DNA of 64,000 nt from BD2-11 sp965221785 (GCA_965221785.1 CBDCSR010000003.1:434001-498000); one strand, 5' to 3'; positions 25,272 to 35,510 are shown, counted from the stretch's first letter. Numbers and translations are program-made. The notes: generated by a model from the letters alone, not told the origin.

Positions 25272-26306
25272 ATGACTGATACGCCCGCCGCAAAACAATC
25301 GAACCCCCGTTCCCTCGCGGATCTTGCGGCGGATGAAGTGAAATCAGTGGTCGATCGGTACACCGGGATCCACAATGCCGGTTCGGAGCGCAGAAAAGAG
25401 CACTATCGGTCGTTCGTCAAACACTACTACGACCTGGTGACCGATTTCTACGAGTTCGGCTGGGGGCGGTCCTTTCACTTTGCCCCCCGGCGCCGGGGCG
25501 AGAGCTTCAAGGCGTCGCTGCTGAGGCACCAGCGTTTTCTCGCCGACCGGTTGGCCCTGAAGCCGGGCATGCGGGTGCTCGATGTAGGATGCGGTGTGGG
25601 GGGACCGATGGCCGCGCTTGCCCGCTACGCCGGGGCCAGCTTCGTCGGGCTCAACAACAACGCCTACCAGATCGAGCGCGCGAAAGCGCACACCCGGGAC
25701 GTACAGTCCCTGTGCCGTTTCATACACGGCGACTTCATGCAGATCCCCGACGGTGACGACCGCTACGATGCCGCGATCGCGATCGAGTCCATGCCGCACG
25801 CACCCGACAAGACGGCGGCGTTCCGGGAACTCTTCCGCGTCTTGCGGCCGGGAGCCTGCCTGGCGGGCTACGACTGGTGCCTCACCGGGGATTTCGATCC
25901 CCGGAACGCAGAGCACATGCGGATCAAGGAAGCAATCGTGAAGGGCAATGCGCTTCCGTATATCGTCTGCACGCCGGAGATCGCCGCCGCGCTGCGCACG
26001 GCGGGGTTCGAACTCGTCGAATCCGGGGACCGAGCCTCCGCATCGGACCCGACAACGCCCTGGTACCGTGCTCTGCAGGGTCGCGACCTCAGCCTCAGGA
26101 GCATCCCGCGCACACCCATTGGACGCGCCCTGACGAATCGGGTGTTGAAGGTCGGCGAGAAGTTGCGGATTTTCCCTGAAGGGACCGCCGCGGTCAGCTC
26201 CCTGTTGAACAGGACGGCGGACGCGCTGGTCGCGAGTGGCAAGGCCGGAATCTTCACCCCGATGCTCTACTTTCTGGCCCGCAAGCCCGGGCGGTCGGGA
26301 GACTGA
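25272..26306 (+). CDS. Sterol 24-C-methyltransferase homologue (Erg6/SMT family)
   Basis: 344 residues. Sterol methyltransferases move a methyl from S-adenosylmethionine to C-24 of a sterol side chain. The family signatures are unusually well kept: HYYDLVTDFYEFGWGRSFHF at residues 51-70 (SMT region I, yeast YEYGWG), GESFKASLLRHQ, the SAM motif LDVGCGVGGP at 103-112, FVGLNNNAYQIERAKAHT, GDFMQIP, AIESMPHAPDK (yeast AIEATCHAP), PWYRAL and a C-terminal GKAGIFTPMLYFLARKP. Length is close to yeast Erg6 (383) minus its N-terminal tail. No sterol cyclase or squalene epoxidase gene is in the window, so the substrate could be endogenous or host-derived. ATG 25272 is uncertain; GTG 25227 is in frame and neither has a clear ribosome site. 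Base composition is somewhat lower in GC than that of flanking genes. Confidence 0.88.
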   Translation: MTDTPAAKQSNPRSLADLAADEVKSVVDRYTGIHNAGSERRKEHYRSFVKHYYDLVTDFYEFGWGRSFHFAPRRRGESFKASLLRHQRFLADRLALKPGMRVLDVGCGVGGPMAALARYAGASFVGLNNNAYQIERAKAHTRDVQSLCRFIHGDFMQIPDGDDRYDAAIAIESMPHAPDKTAAFRELFRVLRPGACLAGYDWCLTGDFDPRNAEHMRIKEAIVKGNALPYIVCTPEIAAALRTAGFELVESGDRASASDPTTPWYRALQGRDLSLRSIPRTPIGRALTNRVLKVGEKLRIFPEGTAAVSSLLNRTADALVASGKAGIFTPMLYFLARKPGRSGD

Positions 26307-26316
26307 ATCCCGAAAC

Positions 26317-27231
26317 CTAGAAATTCACCACCAGCGCCATGGTCAGCACCCGGTCCGACTTGTCCAGCGGGATGGGCACCTTGCCCGTGGACTCACCCTG
26401 CAGGCTCGTCAGCGGGACGTCGACCAGCGACGGGCGGTTGTCGAACAGGTACTGGAACTTGGCCTGCAGCCCGAAGTGCTCGCTCATCGAGACGCCCAGC
26501 GAGGTCACCCAGTCCGCGCGCAGGTCCGCCGGGTTGAAGCCGTTCTCGTCCACCACCAGGGTGCTCTTCAACTCAGTGTTGTCGGTCAGCTGGATCTCGT
26601 ATTCGCCGGAGACCTGGAGTCCGATGAAGGTGTTGGCGGCGTCGGGGTCGGGGACCACATCGTCCTGCACGGTAAGGGTGAGCCCGTACGAGCTGCGCAG
26701 CTGGTGCACGTCGTCCTCCATCCACCGCGTCGACATGCCGGCGACCAGCACGTAGCGGCCATCGATGCCGGTGAAGGTGTTGCGGGCCCATCCCAACTGG
26801 CCGAACACCGACGACCGCTCGGAGAACTCGCGGTCGCCGCGAAAGCGGATGAGGTAGTTCTCGGCGGAAACCCGGGTCTCGCTCTCCTCTTCGACCCGAT
26901 AGTCGTCGGAGGTGCCGATGGCCGAGCGCTTGAAGCGGGTGGTGTTCGTGCGCAGCGCTCCGAACTCCAGTTTGGTCTCGGTCCGCTCCCACTCCGTGAT
27001 CAGCTCGTTGGCGAGCCCGAACGTGGTCGATTCCGTGTTGCCACGGGTCTGGATGAAGCTGAACTCGCTGGAGTTGGACCACTCCGGGGGGAGGGGGATC
27101 TGCGGGAGCTGCGCGCTCGCCTCGACGCCGGTGCCCAGGAGAAGCGCGAAGGCCAGGGAGAAAGAAGCGACGGCGCCCGAGGCGCGCGCCTCCGACGGGT
27201 GCCTGGCAGCCAGGCGCTCTCGTGCTACCAA
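26317..27231 (-). CDS. DUF481-family outer-membrane beta-barrel protein
   Basis: About 304 residues. A hydrophobic leader (FSLAFALLLGTGVEASAQ) is followed by SSEFSFIQTRGNTESTTFGLANEL, the hallmark DUF481 opening, then alternating beta-strands and a C-terminal aromatic residue (LTMALVVNF), typical of an outer-membrane barrel. Function unknown. TTG 27231 is chosen because GAGGG lies about five bases upstream, the signal peptide needs a start close by, and it gives a 7-bp overlap with the rhodanese gene; no ATG or other good start is available downstream. Last gene of the S9 peptidase operon. Confidence 0.83.
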   Translation of the reverse strand: MVARERLAARHPSEARASGAVASFSLAFALLLGTGVEASAQLPQIPLPPEWSNSSEFSFIQTRGNTESTTFGLANELITEWERTETKLEFGALRTNTTRFKRSAIGTSDDYRVEEESETRVSAENYLIRFRGDREFSERSSVFGQLGWARNTFTGIDGRYVLVAGMSTRWMEDDVHQLRSSYGLTLTVQDDVVPDPDAANTFIGLQVSGEYEIQLTDNTELKSTLVVDENGFNPADLRADWVTSLGVSMSEHFGLQAKFQYLFDNRPSLVDVPLTSLQGESTGKVPIPLDKSDRVLTMALVVNF

Positions 27232-27671
27232 ACGCCCTCGTATCCGTCCGCAGCCAGATTCCACCTGGGCCCGAAGACGTGGACCCGCTTCGTCGGCGAC
27301 GGGCCATCGGTGAGCTCGCCGCCCTCGTGTGTCCACGCAAGCAGGCTTCCCTTCAGGTTCAGCACCGGAACGCCCCTCTTTCCCATCCGGCGGGCGTACC
27401 TTGAACTGCGCGCTCCCAGAGTGCAGTAGGCGACCACGGTACAGTCCCCCAGATCGTCGAGCCGGTTCTCGAATTCCTCAGGGGTGATGGCGCCGGGCAG
27501 CGTGGACACCGCCCGCTCGGCGGGAGAGCGGACATCGACGAGAATGGTGTCGTCGGCGGTCAGGCGCTCGCGCAGCGCCGCCGGACTGATGGTCCTCACA
27601 TCCGGAAAGCGGCGGCCAACCCGCGAAACCATCCCCTCCAGCGTGCGCCGCCGTTCGTCCTGCGATGCCAT
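27225..27671 (-). CDS. Rhodanese-like domain protein
   Basis: 148 residues, cytoplasmic. The rhodanese core TILVDVRSPAERAVSTLPGAITPEEF and active-site loop VVAYCTLGARSSRYA (Cys followed by TLGARS) suggest sulfur or persulfide transfer. The tail KGSLLAWTHEGGELTDG, RVHVFGPRWNLAADGYEGVW matches a stand-alone subgroup. ATG 27671 follows AGGGGGAACAGG. It begins 10 bp after the formyltransferase-like gene and overlaps the DUF481 gene. Confidence 0.9.
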   Translation of the reverse strand: MASQDERRRTLEGMVSRVGRRFPDVRTISPAALRERLTADDTILVDVRSPAERAVSTLPGAITPEEFENRLDDLGDCTVVAYCTLGARSSRYARRMGKRGVPVLNLKGSLLAWTHEGGELTDGPSPTKRVHVFGPRWNLAADGYEGVW

Positions 27672-27681
27672 CCTGTTCCCC

Positions 27682-28596
27682 CTAAACAAGGAACACGCCC
27701 TTCTTCAGCCCGACCGACTCCGCCCACTCGCTCGCAGCCATCTTCTTGCCGCCTTCGGGCCGCACCTTGGCGACCCGCAACTGGCCATCCGGGGCGGAGA
27801 TGCGAATTCCGTCCGCGCCGACGCCCGTCACCTGCCCCGGGCGAATCGAGAGCGCCTCATCGATCCGCGAAGCGCCGTAGAGCTTGACCCAGGCGCCGTT
27901 GAACGTACTCCAGGCCCCCGGCTGCGGGTCCGCCCCGCGCACGAGGTTCCACGTCTGTCGCAGCGGCTGGTTCCAGCCCACCCGCACGTGCTCGTGCCTG
28001 CACCAGCCCTCGTAGGTGGCCGCGGAATGGTCCTGCGGGACCTTCGGGGCCTGGCCCGCGCGCACCAGGTCCACGCCCTCGAGCATGGCGTCGACCCCCA
28101 TCGGGAAGAGATGGTTGAAGTAGAGGCTGCCCAGGGTGTGATCGCCGATTTCGACCTCCTTCTGAAGGAGAATCGGACCCTCGTCCAGGCCGTCGTCAGG
28201 CCAGAAGATCGAGAGCCCCGTCTTCTCCCTCCCCCAGATGATGGGCCAGTTGATGGAACTGGGCCCGCGGTGGAGCGGGAGCAGCGAGGGATGATACTGG
28301 ATGGTCCCGTGGGTCGGGATGTTGAGCGCCTGCTCGGGCACGAAGAGAGTGACGTAGGCCATCACGCCGAGATCGGGACGGAGCGACTTCATCTGCGCCC
28401 AGGTGTCCTCGCTCTTGAAGGAGGAGGGTTGGAAGAGGGGCAGGCCGTGTTCGCGGGCCGCGTCCGCGAGCGGATCGGGGCGCTGACCGGGCTTTTCGGG
28501 ACGGGTGTAGACGCCGACGATGTCCTCGCCGCGCTCAACCAGCGCGTTGAGCACGCTCGCTCCGAAGGCCTGCTGGCCGTTGACGATGATTCTCAT
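27682..28596 (-). CDS. 10-formyltetrahydrofolate hydrolase/formyltransferase-like protein
   Basis: 304 residues. The sequence runs like the hydrolase domain of 10-formyl-THF dehydrogenase (ALDH1L): MRIIVNGQQAFGASVL, VGVYTRPEKPGQRPDPLA, YHPSLLPLHRGPSSINW with the catalytic His102, SIFWPDDGLDEGPILLQKE with the catalytic Asp, ATYEGWCRHE, NLVRGADPQPGAWS and a C-terminal barrel. No aldehyde dehydrogenase domain is attached. It would transfer or release formyl from formyl-THF. True methionyl-tRNA formyltransferase is less similar in these blocks. The gene is 30 bp downstream of the S9 peptidase and precedes rhodanese. Confidence 0.85.
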   Translation of the reverse strand: MRIIVNGQQAFGASVLNALVERGEDIVGVYTRPEKPGQRPDPLADAAREHGLPLFQPSSFKSEDTWAQMKSLRPDLGVMAYVTLFVPEQALNIPTHGTIQYHPSLLPLHRGPSSINWPIIWGREKTGLSIFWPDDGLDEGPILLQKEVEIGDHTLGSLYFNHLFPMGVDAMLEGVDLVRAGQAPKVPQDHSAATYEGWCRHEHVRVGWNQPLRQTWNLVRGADPQPGAWSTFNGAWVKLYGASRIDEALSIRPGQVTGVGADGIRISAPDGQLRVAKVRPEGGKKMAASEWAESVGLKKGVFLV

Positions 28597-28626
28597 GTAG
28601 GGTTCTCGGTGAAGGACAGCGAGCGA

Positions 28627-30666
28627 TCAGCTCACGGGGCGGTCGGCGTTCATGACCCAGCGGTCGTACCAGGCCAGGTAGCGCTCGTAGCGGTCCTTCT
28701 GGTAGCTGGGGATGCGCAGGCCGTGGCTCTGGCCCGGGTAGACCACGAGCTGGGTGGGCACGCCCCGCCGCCGCAGCGCCTGGTAGAGCTGCTCGGAGTT
28801 GAGGATGGGCACGTTCCAGTCGTCCTCGCCGCCCATGATGAGGGTCGGGGTGGTGACTTCGTGCACCTTGTTGAAGGGGCTGATGCGCTCCCAGTTGTCG
28901 CGGTTGTCGCCCTCCCACGGAAGCCCCAGCTCGGCCTCCCACTGCCGCTGGTAGTGGTCGTGGCCGTAGTTGGCGATGTAAAGCACTTCGCTCGCCCCGG
29001 TGATGGCGCCCTCGAAGCGGTCGGTCTGGGTGATGACGTAATTGGTGAGGATGCCGCCGTAGGACCAGCCGCCCACGCCAAGGCGGTCGGGGTCGGTCCA
29101 GCCCTGCTCGATGGCGTAGTCGATACCCGCCATGACGTCCTTGAAGTCGGGGTTGCCCCAGTCCGCCCAAAGCGCCGCGGAGAAGTCCTGTCCGTAGCCC
29201 GACGAGCCGCGCGGGTTGGTGCGCACGACCACGTAGCCGCGGGCCGCGAAGAGCTGCGACTCGAACTGGAAGGAGTGGCTGTATTGGGAGACCGGGCCCC
29301 CGTGGATGCGCAGGATCGTTGGATAGGCCCGGCCTTCCTCGTAGTCGGGCGGGAAGGTGACAAACCCCTCGACTTCGATTCCGCCTTCGGAGGGGAACTG
29401 GATGTTGCGGGTCTCGGCGATGTTGACGGTGGCGAGGAAGTCGTCGTTGTGGCCCGTGATGCGGCGGAGCGAGGCTTCGCCGCCCGCGTAGTCCTCCACG
29501 GTGTAGACCTCGCCTGGGCGGTCGAGGTAGTTGACGCGGGCCGCAAAGGTGTCGCCGTTCCAGTCGAAGCCCGACGCGGAAAGCCCCCCGGACACCGGCC
29601 GCTCCAGCTCCGATCCGTCCGGACGAACTCGGGCGATGTGGTTCTCGGACGAATCCTCGAGCCCGAACCAGATCCATTCGCCGTCCGGGGAGAAGCGGGG
29701 CGAGCGCACATTGCGGTCCAGGTCGGTGGTGAGCAGCCGGGGCTCGCCGCCATCCGCGGAGACCACGGCGAGGTGCGTGGTGGCATACCAGATCAGGTCG
29801 GGGCGGATGCCGGTCGTGTAGGTGATCCGGCGTCCGTCCGGGCTCCACTGCGGCGAGCCGTCGGAGCCGGGGTTGGTGGTGACCTGCCGAGGGGAGTCGG
29901 TGGGTTCCTCCAGCTCCGCGGAGACCACCCAGATGTCGCTGTTCGCGTTCAGGTCCGGGTCTTCCGTGCGGTTGGAGACGAAGGCGATCTGCGTTCCGTC
30001 GGGGCTCCAGACGCCCAGCGATTCGTTCCAGCGCCCCGTGGTGAGCTGCCGTAACTCTCTGGCATCGATCTTGTAGACATACAGGTGCGTCATGCGTGAG
30101 CCGGTCAGGTAGCCGGCTCCGTCCCGCTTGAACTGGATGCGGTCGATGACCCAGGGATCCTGCGGAGCGTTGGGCTTCGCATCCTCGTCCTCTTCCTCGG
30201 CATCGCGGATGGTGAGGAGGAGACGGGTGCCGTCGGGGGACCAGCGGTATCCGCCGACGCCCTGCTCGACGTCCGTAAGGGGAAAGGCTTCGCCGCCGCG
30301 CCGGTCCAGCGCCCACACCTGGGTCGCGTCTCCGTCGCGAGCCGCGGTGAAGGTGAGGTACCGGCCGTCCGGACTCCAGGCCGGAGAGCCGGCCGACTGG
30401 TTGTCGCGCGTAAGCGGGACCGGGTCGCCGCCCGCGACCGGCGCCATGTAGACGCGGGTATAGGAGCGTTCATCCTCCAGGGAGGTGCGAGAAACCGTGT
30501 ACGCGACCCAGTCGCCCTCCGGGCTGACCACGGGGGAGCCGACGTTCTCCAGTTCGAAGAGATCGTCGACCGTGATGTTGCGCCGCTCCTGCGCGAGGGC
30601 TGCCGGGGGCGCGAGCGCCGCCGCGGACAGCGCGAAGCCGAGGGCCGTCGTTACGAGAGCCTTCAT
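28627..30666 (-). CDS. Exported S9-family prolyl oligopeptidase-like peptidase
   Basis: 679 residues with a Sec signal (MKALVTTALGFALSAAALAPPAALAQ). The N-terminal two-thirds is a propeller with WSPDG repeats; the C-terminal alpha/beta hydrolase has Ser535 in GGWSYGGI, the acid in GGEDDWNVP and the His in PGQSHGL. This is the acylaminoacyl-peptidase/DPP branch that cuts oligopeptides. ATG 30666 follows TCAGGAGTTCATC. Head of a four-gene minus-strand operon with formyltransferase-like, rhodanese and DUF481 genes. Confidence 0.93.
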   Translation of the reverse strand: MKALVTTALGFALSAAALAPPAALAQERRNITVDDLFELENVGSPVVSPEGDWVAYTVSRTSLEDERSYTRVYMAPVAGGDPVPLTRDNQSAGSPAWSPDGRYLTFTAARDGDATQVWALDRRGGEAFPLTDVEQGVGGYRWSPDGTRLLLTIRDAEEEDEDAKPNAPQDPWVIDRIQFKRDGAGYLTGSRMTHLYVYKIDARELRQLTTGRWNESLGVWSPDGTQIAFVSNRTEDPDLNANSDIWVVSAELEEPTDSPRQVTTNPGSDGSPQWSPDGRRITYTTGIRPDLIWYATTHLAVVSADGGEPRLLTTDLDRNVRSPRFSPDGEWIWFGLEDSSENHIARVRPDGSELERPVSGGLSASGFDWNGDTFAARVNYLDRPGEVYTVEDYAGGEASLRRITGHNDDFLATVNIAETRNIQFPSEGGIEVEGFVTFPPDYEEGRAYPTILRIHGGPVSQYSHSFQFESQLFAARGYVVVRTNPRGSSGYGQDFSAALWADWGNPDFKDVMAGIDYAIEQGWTDPDRLGVGGWSYGGILTNYVITQTDRFEGAITGASEVLYIANYGHDHYQRQWEAELGLPWEGDNRDNWERISPFNKVHEVTTPTLIMGGEDDWNVPILNSEQLYQALRRRGVPTQLVVYPGQSHGLRIPSYQKDRYERYLAWYDRWVMNADRPVS

Positions 30667-30851
30667 GATGAACTCCTGAACCGATGAGAAATGATCCTGA
30701 CTGAGAGGGGGCGAAGATGAGTGATGGAACCGAGGAAATCCGGGCGCACGCAAGAATAACAGCGAGGGAACGGGGGGCGCGACCCGAATCGGCCGCGCGC
30801 CCGCGGCGCGTGGAGCTAGCGATGATGACGGGGAGATCGGGAGTGTCCACC

Positions 30852-31295
30852 ATGGTGGACAGTGCCGCACTCGGGGGTGCGCGCCGGGTGACGTTGCTGT
30901 TCATGCGGGTCATGCTGGTAGCTGCGGTGACCGCGCTCGCCACAGCCTGCGCCGCGCGCGCCGGGGAGGGGAACCCGGCCATCACGCCCGGCCTCGAGGA
31001 TCAGATCGAGATCCGCATCATCAACAACAACTTCAGCGACGCCCGCATGTACGCGGTGCACCCCCGTGGACGGGAGTACATCGGCGTGCTCACTGGCAAG
31101 ACCGAAGCCAACTACACCCTCGACTGGGACATCTCGCAGACACTGTCGATCGAGATTTCGCTGCTCGCGGGCGGGACCTGCACGACGGAAGAACTGATCG
31201 TCGATCCCGGCGAGGCGCTCTTCCTCAGCATCGATTCCACGCTGGCCACGATGGCGAACTGCCGGTCGAGGGCGACGGGGATCGGCGGGCGCTAG
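30852..31295 (+). CDS. Small lipoprotein, unknown function
   Basis: 147 residues. A hydrophobic stretch ends in a lipobox, ALATACAARAG, so the mature protein should be lipid-anchored. The mature part (IEIRIINNNFSDARMYAVHPRGREYIGVLTGKTEANY, then LSIEISLLAGGTCTTEELIVDPGEALFLSIDST) reads as a compact beta-sandwich with a likely disulfide. ATG 30852 has GGGAG upstream; ATG 30903 would start directly at the signal peptide and is equally possible. Family not recognised, though similar small lipoproteins recur in Gemmatimonadota-like genomes as far as I can recall. Confidence 0.72.
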   Translation: MVDSAALGGARRVTLLFMRVMLVAAVTALATACAARAGEGNPAITPGLEDQIEIRIINNNFSDARMYAVHPRGREYIGVLTGKTEANYTLDWDISQTLSIEISLLAGGTCTTEELIVDPGEALFLSIDSTLATMANCRSRATGIGGR

Positions 31296-31308
31296 CTGCT
31301 GGCTGGCT

Positions 31309-32377
31309 TCAGGCCGAGTTCCTCGAGGAGGACTCGACGAGGGAAAGGTTGTACTGCGTCGGTGACGTCGGTGCCGAGGGCGAATCGGGTGGGAGATCAT
31401 CTCGGAGAATCCCCAACAATGCGTTCGGCGTCTTCGGTTCCGGCCATGGCTTGGCACCACGGTCAAGCAGGCCCTCGAGGCCCTTGGAGCGCTTGCCGTT
31501 GGCGCGAACGTAGACCGACACGAATCTCAGCTTGGCCAGTTGCTCGGTTGCACCCGTCCAAGTGCCCCCATGCCCATGGTCCGAGTTGACCACAAGGGCG
31601 GTGTCCGACAGCGCGTAGATGAGCTTGTTACGCTGCATGGCATGGCCCACCAGGAAGCGGGCCGTGGGATCGTAAGGGCAGACCAGAACGAGCTGTCCGT
31701 CGAGCAGAGCATTCCGGTTACGCCTGTTCAGGACGGCGCGTTCGAGACCGTGCGCCAGGATGCCGACGGACCGGCCTCCCGCCTCCAACGCGCCACTCAT
31801 TGCGGCTTGATCGATTCCGCGCGCTCCCCCGGATATGATCGCCTTCCTGGCTTCAGCGCTGAGGCGACCCACGTCTTCCGTGTACTCGATGAGGTCTTCT
31901 TCGACCTTCCTGGAACCGACCACCGCCAGCCCTCCCTCGTCCAGCATCGTGCGATCCCCGCACCCGTAGAGGACCGGCGGGGCGTTTCCTCGCATCCGGG
32001 CCTTCAGTCTCCGGGGATAGTCTGGATCGGCCCGGGTAACCACCCACAGGGCGCGGGCCCGCCATCGTTCGATCGCCTGCGCCAAGAGAAATCCGCGGCC
32101 AAGAAGCCGGTGAATTCGCTCGGCCTCCAGGCCAGCGAGGGATTCCCGCACCGTTTCCCGAGCGTCATTTCCGAGCAAATCGGCCGGCTCGCGGCGGATA
32201 GCCCTGAGCCGCCTGGCGAAATCGCGATACTCGGCGGTGCTCAGTGGACGCAGGCTCGCCGACCGCGTGCTACCTCTGCCGGTCCGTGGCTTCGGAGGCC
32301 GCCTGCGCCGGCCCGCTAAACAGCGGCGCGGTCAACAGCAGAATCGCCTTTGCGTTCGGGCTCAGGTCGGCGTTCAT
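31309..32377 (-). pseudogene. DprA-like (SLOG-fold) DNA-processing protein, interrupted by a frameshift
   Basis: The N-terminal part starts at ATG 32377 (MNADLSPNAKAILLLTAPLF) and stops at 32270. The rest continues in another frame with LSTAEYRDFARRLRAIRREPADLL from about 32246 and then through 31309. Joined, they match the stand-alone DprA-like group: LWVVTRADPDYPRRLK, PPVLYGCG, GLAVVGSRK, ISGGARGIDQAAM, LVLVCPYDP, FLVGHAMQRNKLIYALSD, HGHGGTWTGATEQL. There is no ATG or GTG in the main frame upstream of the homologous region; TTG 32178 would cut off about 60 expected residues. One base is therefore missing or extra between about 32246 and 32300, by mutation or sequencing error, or programmed frameshifting bridges it. 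Canonical DprA loads RecA on incoming single-stranded DNA; this subgroup is often linked to accessory DNA. Confidence 0.72.
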
Positions 32378-32432
32378 CAGGTTTCCCACCCCGTGCTCTG
32401 CACGACGAGAAGTCGGCCATCGCCTCCGGTCG

Positions 32433-34049
32433 CTAGTCCAGCGGCGGCGCGCTTTCGGGCGGCCGTCGGTGCCCGGTAGCCTGCTCAAAAGCATAACCGA
32501 AGCGAATCAGCATCCCTTCAGTAAAAGGGCGGCCCAGGAACTCGATGCCGATGGGCAGGCCGTCCGGGGTGAAGCCGGCGGGCACCGTGAGCGCGGGCCA
32601 GCCCGTCACCGGGCTGATGAGGCGGTTGTCGCCGAGGCCATAGTCGTCGGCCGGGGAGGGATTGGTCTCGACGTCCGGGGCGATGAGGGAGGGCGGGTGG
32701 TCGAAGGTGGTGTGCACCAGCGCGTCCAGGTCGTGGTCGGCCATGGCCTGGTAGACGTCCTGCCGGAGCTGGTCGCGGGCCAGCAGGTAGTCCAGGTATC
32801 CCGGGTCGCTGGTGGTCTTTCCGAGTGAGCCCGCCAGCCCGGTCGCCCGCCAGGGCGTCACCCGGCCGCTCAGCAGGATGGAGCGCAGGGTCGTGTAGGG
32901 CGGGTCGTCGAGCTCCGCCAGATAGGCGTTGGTGGCCGCCTCGGTTTCATGGGAGTTCATGGAGTAGATGGCGTTGATCCCGTCTACTCCCGGGATGGCG
33001 ACGTTGTCCACAACCTCGGCTCCCAGCGCACGCAACTGCTCGACGGCCGCGTCGACGATGGCGCGTGCCTGCCGGTATCCCTCCAAATCCGTGTCCAGCG
33101 CCTGGTCCATGGGATCGCGGATGATGCCGATGCGGGCCCCGTCGAGCCCGTCCTCGGAGAGCCCGTCGCTGTAGGAGTCGGGGATCTGGCCGAAGGAATG
33201 GGCGGTCACCGGGTCGTTGGGGTCGTACCCGGCGATGGCGTCCAGAAGGATGGCCGCGTCCATGACCGTGCGCGTCATCGGCCCCATGGTGTCGGTGGTG
33301 GGGTTGGCGGGCATCATGCCGTAGCGGCTGACCAGCGGCAGGGTGGGCCTGAGCCCCACCAGAGAATGCACCGCCGAAGGCCCGCGGATGGAGCCGCCGG
33401 TATCCTCACCGATGCCGATCATTCCCAGGTTCGCGGCCACGCCCGCGCCCGTCCCCCCGGAAGAGCCGCTCGGGTTGCGCCGCGGGTCGTACGGGTTGCG
33501 GATGAAGCCGAAGCCGGAGCCCACGTAGCGTGATGCGAACTCGCCCATGTTGGTCTTGGCGATGATGAGCGCGCCCGCGTCCTTCATGCGTGTGACGATG
33601 GTGGCGTCCCGGGAGGACACGAAGTCGGCAAAGAGCGCCGATCCGTAGGTGGTGGGCAGGTCGCGGGTCTCGACCTGATCCTTGAGCAGAACCGGGATGC
33701 AGTGCAGCGGCCCGCTGAGTCCGCCGGAGGCGAGGGCCTCATCGAGGCGGGCGGCCTCGTCGAGGGCGGCGGGGTTCAGGTTGGCGATGGTGTTGAGCAG
33801 CGGTCCCTGCTGGTCGTAGGCCTCGATGCGGTCGAGGTAGCCCTGCACCAGGTCGACGCAGGTCAGCTGCCCGGAGAGAAAGGCGGCGTGGACCTCCGCG
33901 ATGGTGGCCTCCTCGAGTTCGAAGTCCTGGGCGGACGCAACGGCCGGGGTGGCCAGGAGCAGGCTGGCACCCGCCAGGAGCCTCAACACGCGCGGGATGC
34001 GGGAGCGGGAGCGTGTGGTCCTTGTCGAGGGAAGCCATTCGGGATTCAT
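32433..34049 (-). CDS. Exported amidase-signature family hydrolase
   Basis: 538 residues with a long basic leader then a Sec signal (LLAGASLLLATPAVASAQ). The Ser-Ser-Lys triad is intact: Lys in IPVLLKDQVET, the cis-Ser region NPSGSSGGTGAGVAAN, and the nucleophile in GEDTGGSIRGPS. ATG 34049 follows CCGGAGAA. Comparable to the partial amidase at the left edge but with a Sec rather than Tat leader. Substrate unknown; secreted amidases of this sort in heterotrophs often act on aryl or peptide amides. Confidence 0.92.
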   Translation of the reverse strand: MNPEWLPSTRTTRSRSRIPRVLRLLAGASLLLATPAVASAQDFELEEATIAEVHAAFLSGQLTCVDLVQGYLDRIEAYDQQGPLLNTIANLNPAALDEAARLDEALASGGLSGPLHCIPVLLKDQVETRDLPTTYGSALFADFVSSRDATIVTRMKDAGALIIAKTNMGEFASRYVGSGFGFIRNPYDPRRNPSGSSGGTGAGVAANLGMIGIGEDTGGSIRGPSAVHSLVGLRPTLPLVSRYGMMPANPTTDTMGPMTRTVMDAAILLDAIAGYDPNDPVTAHSFGQIPDSYSDGLSEDGLDGARIGIIRDPMDQALDTDLEGYRQARAIVDAAVEQLRALGAEVVDNVAIPGVDGINAIYSMNSHETEAATNAYLAELDDPPYTTLRSILLSGRVTPWRATGLAGSLGKTTSDPGYLDYLLARDQLRQDVYQAMADHDLDALVHTTFDHPPSLIAPDVETNPSPADDYGLGDNRLISPVTGWPALTVPAGFTPDGLPIGIEFLGRPFTEGMLIRFGYAFEQATGHRRPPESAPPLD

Positions 34050-34201
34050 CGGCGTTCTCCGGCGGGGTCGCGGCGGTGAAAGGAGGGTGATGGCAGCGGA
34101 GGCCGTCGGCGTTGTGAGGCGAGGTGATTGCCCCGGGCACCCGGCTCCAACACTATCGTGTCCATCACGCATCCTCCACAACATGACAGAAACCGGCAAA
34201 C

Positions 34202-35128
<927 letters not shown>

Positions 35129-35510
35129 GAGCTTCGAGAAACAGCGCCGGAGAAAGGTCGGCCGTCGCTGCGGGCGGCTCCAGGAACTTGCGGCAGTCCT
35201 CGACCCTCTTGGCCCCGACGATGCCGGACGAAAACAGAGCGACCGTCGCGGCGACCGAGAACGCTTTCTCGCCGTAACCGAACACGCTCTTTCCGCCCCA
35301 TTTGCGCTCGGTAAACACGTTTTCGGTGACGATAGCCATGATGCCGCCGAGCACCAGGTCCAACGCCGGCGCCCCATAGTTCGTCGTACAGTTCACCTCG
35401 GCTGGGCGCGGAGCACCGGGTTGCGGCGCGGGAGGGCCGTCCACCTCCGCGAACGAACAGCCCGCCACAACGCCGGTCAGAGTTCCAAGGGCCAGCAGGC
35501 GGTTGGGCAT

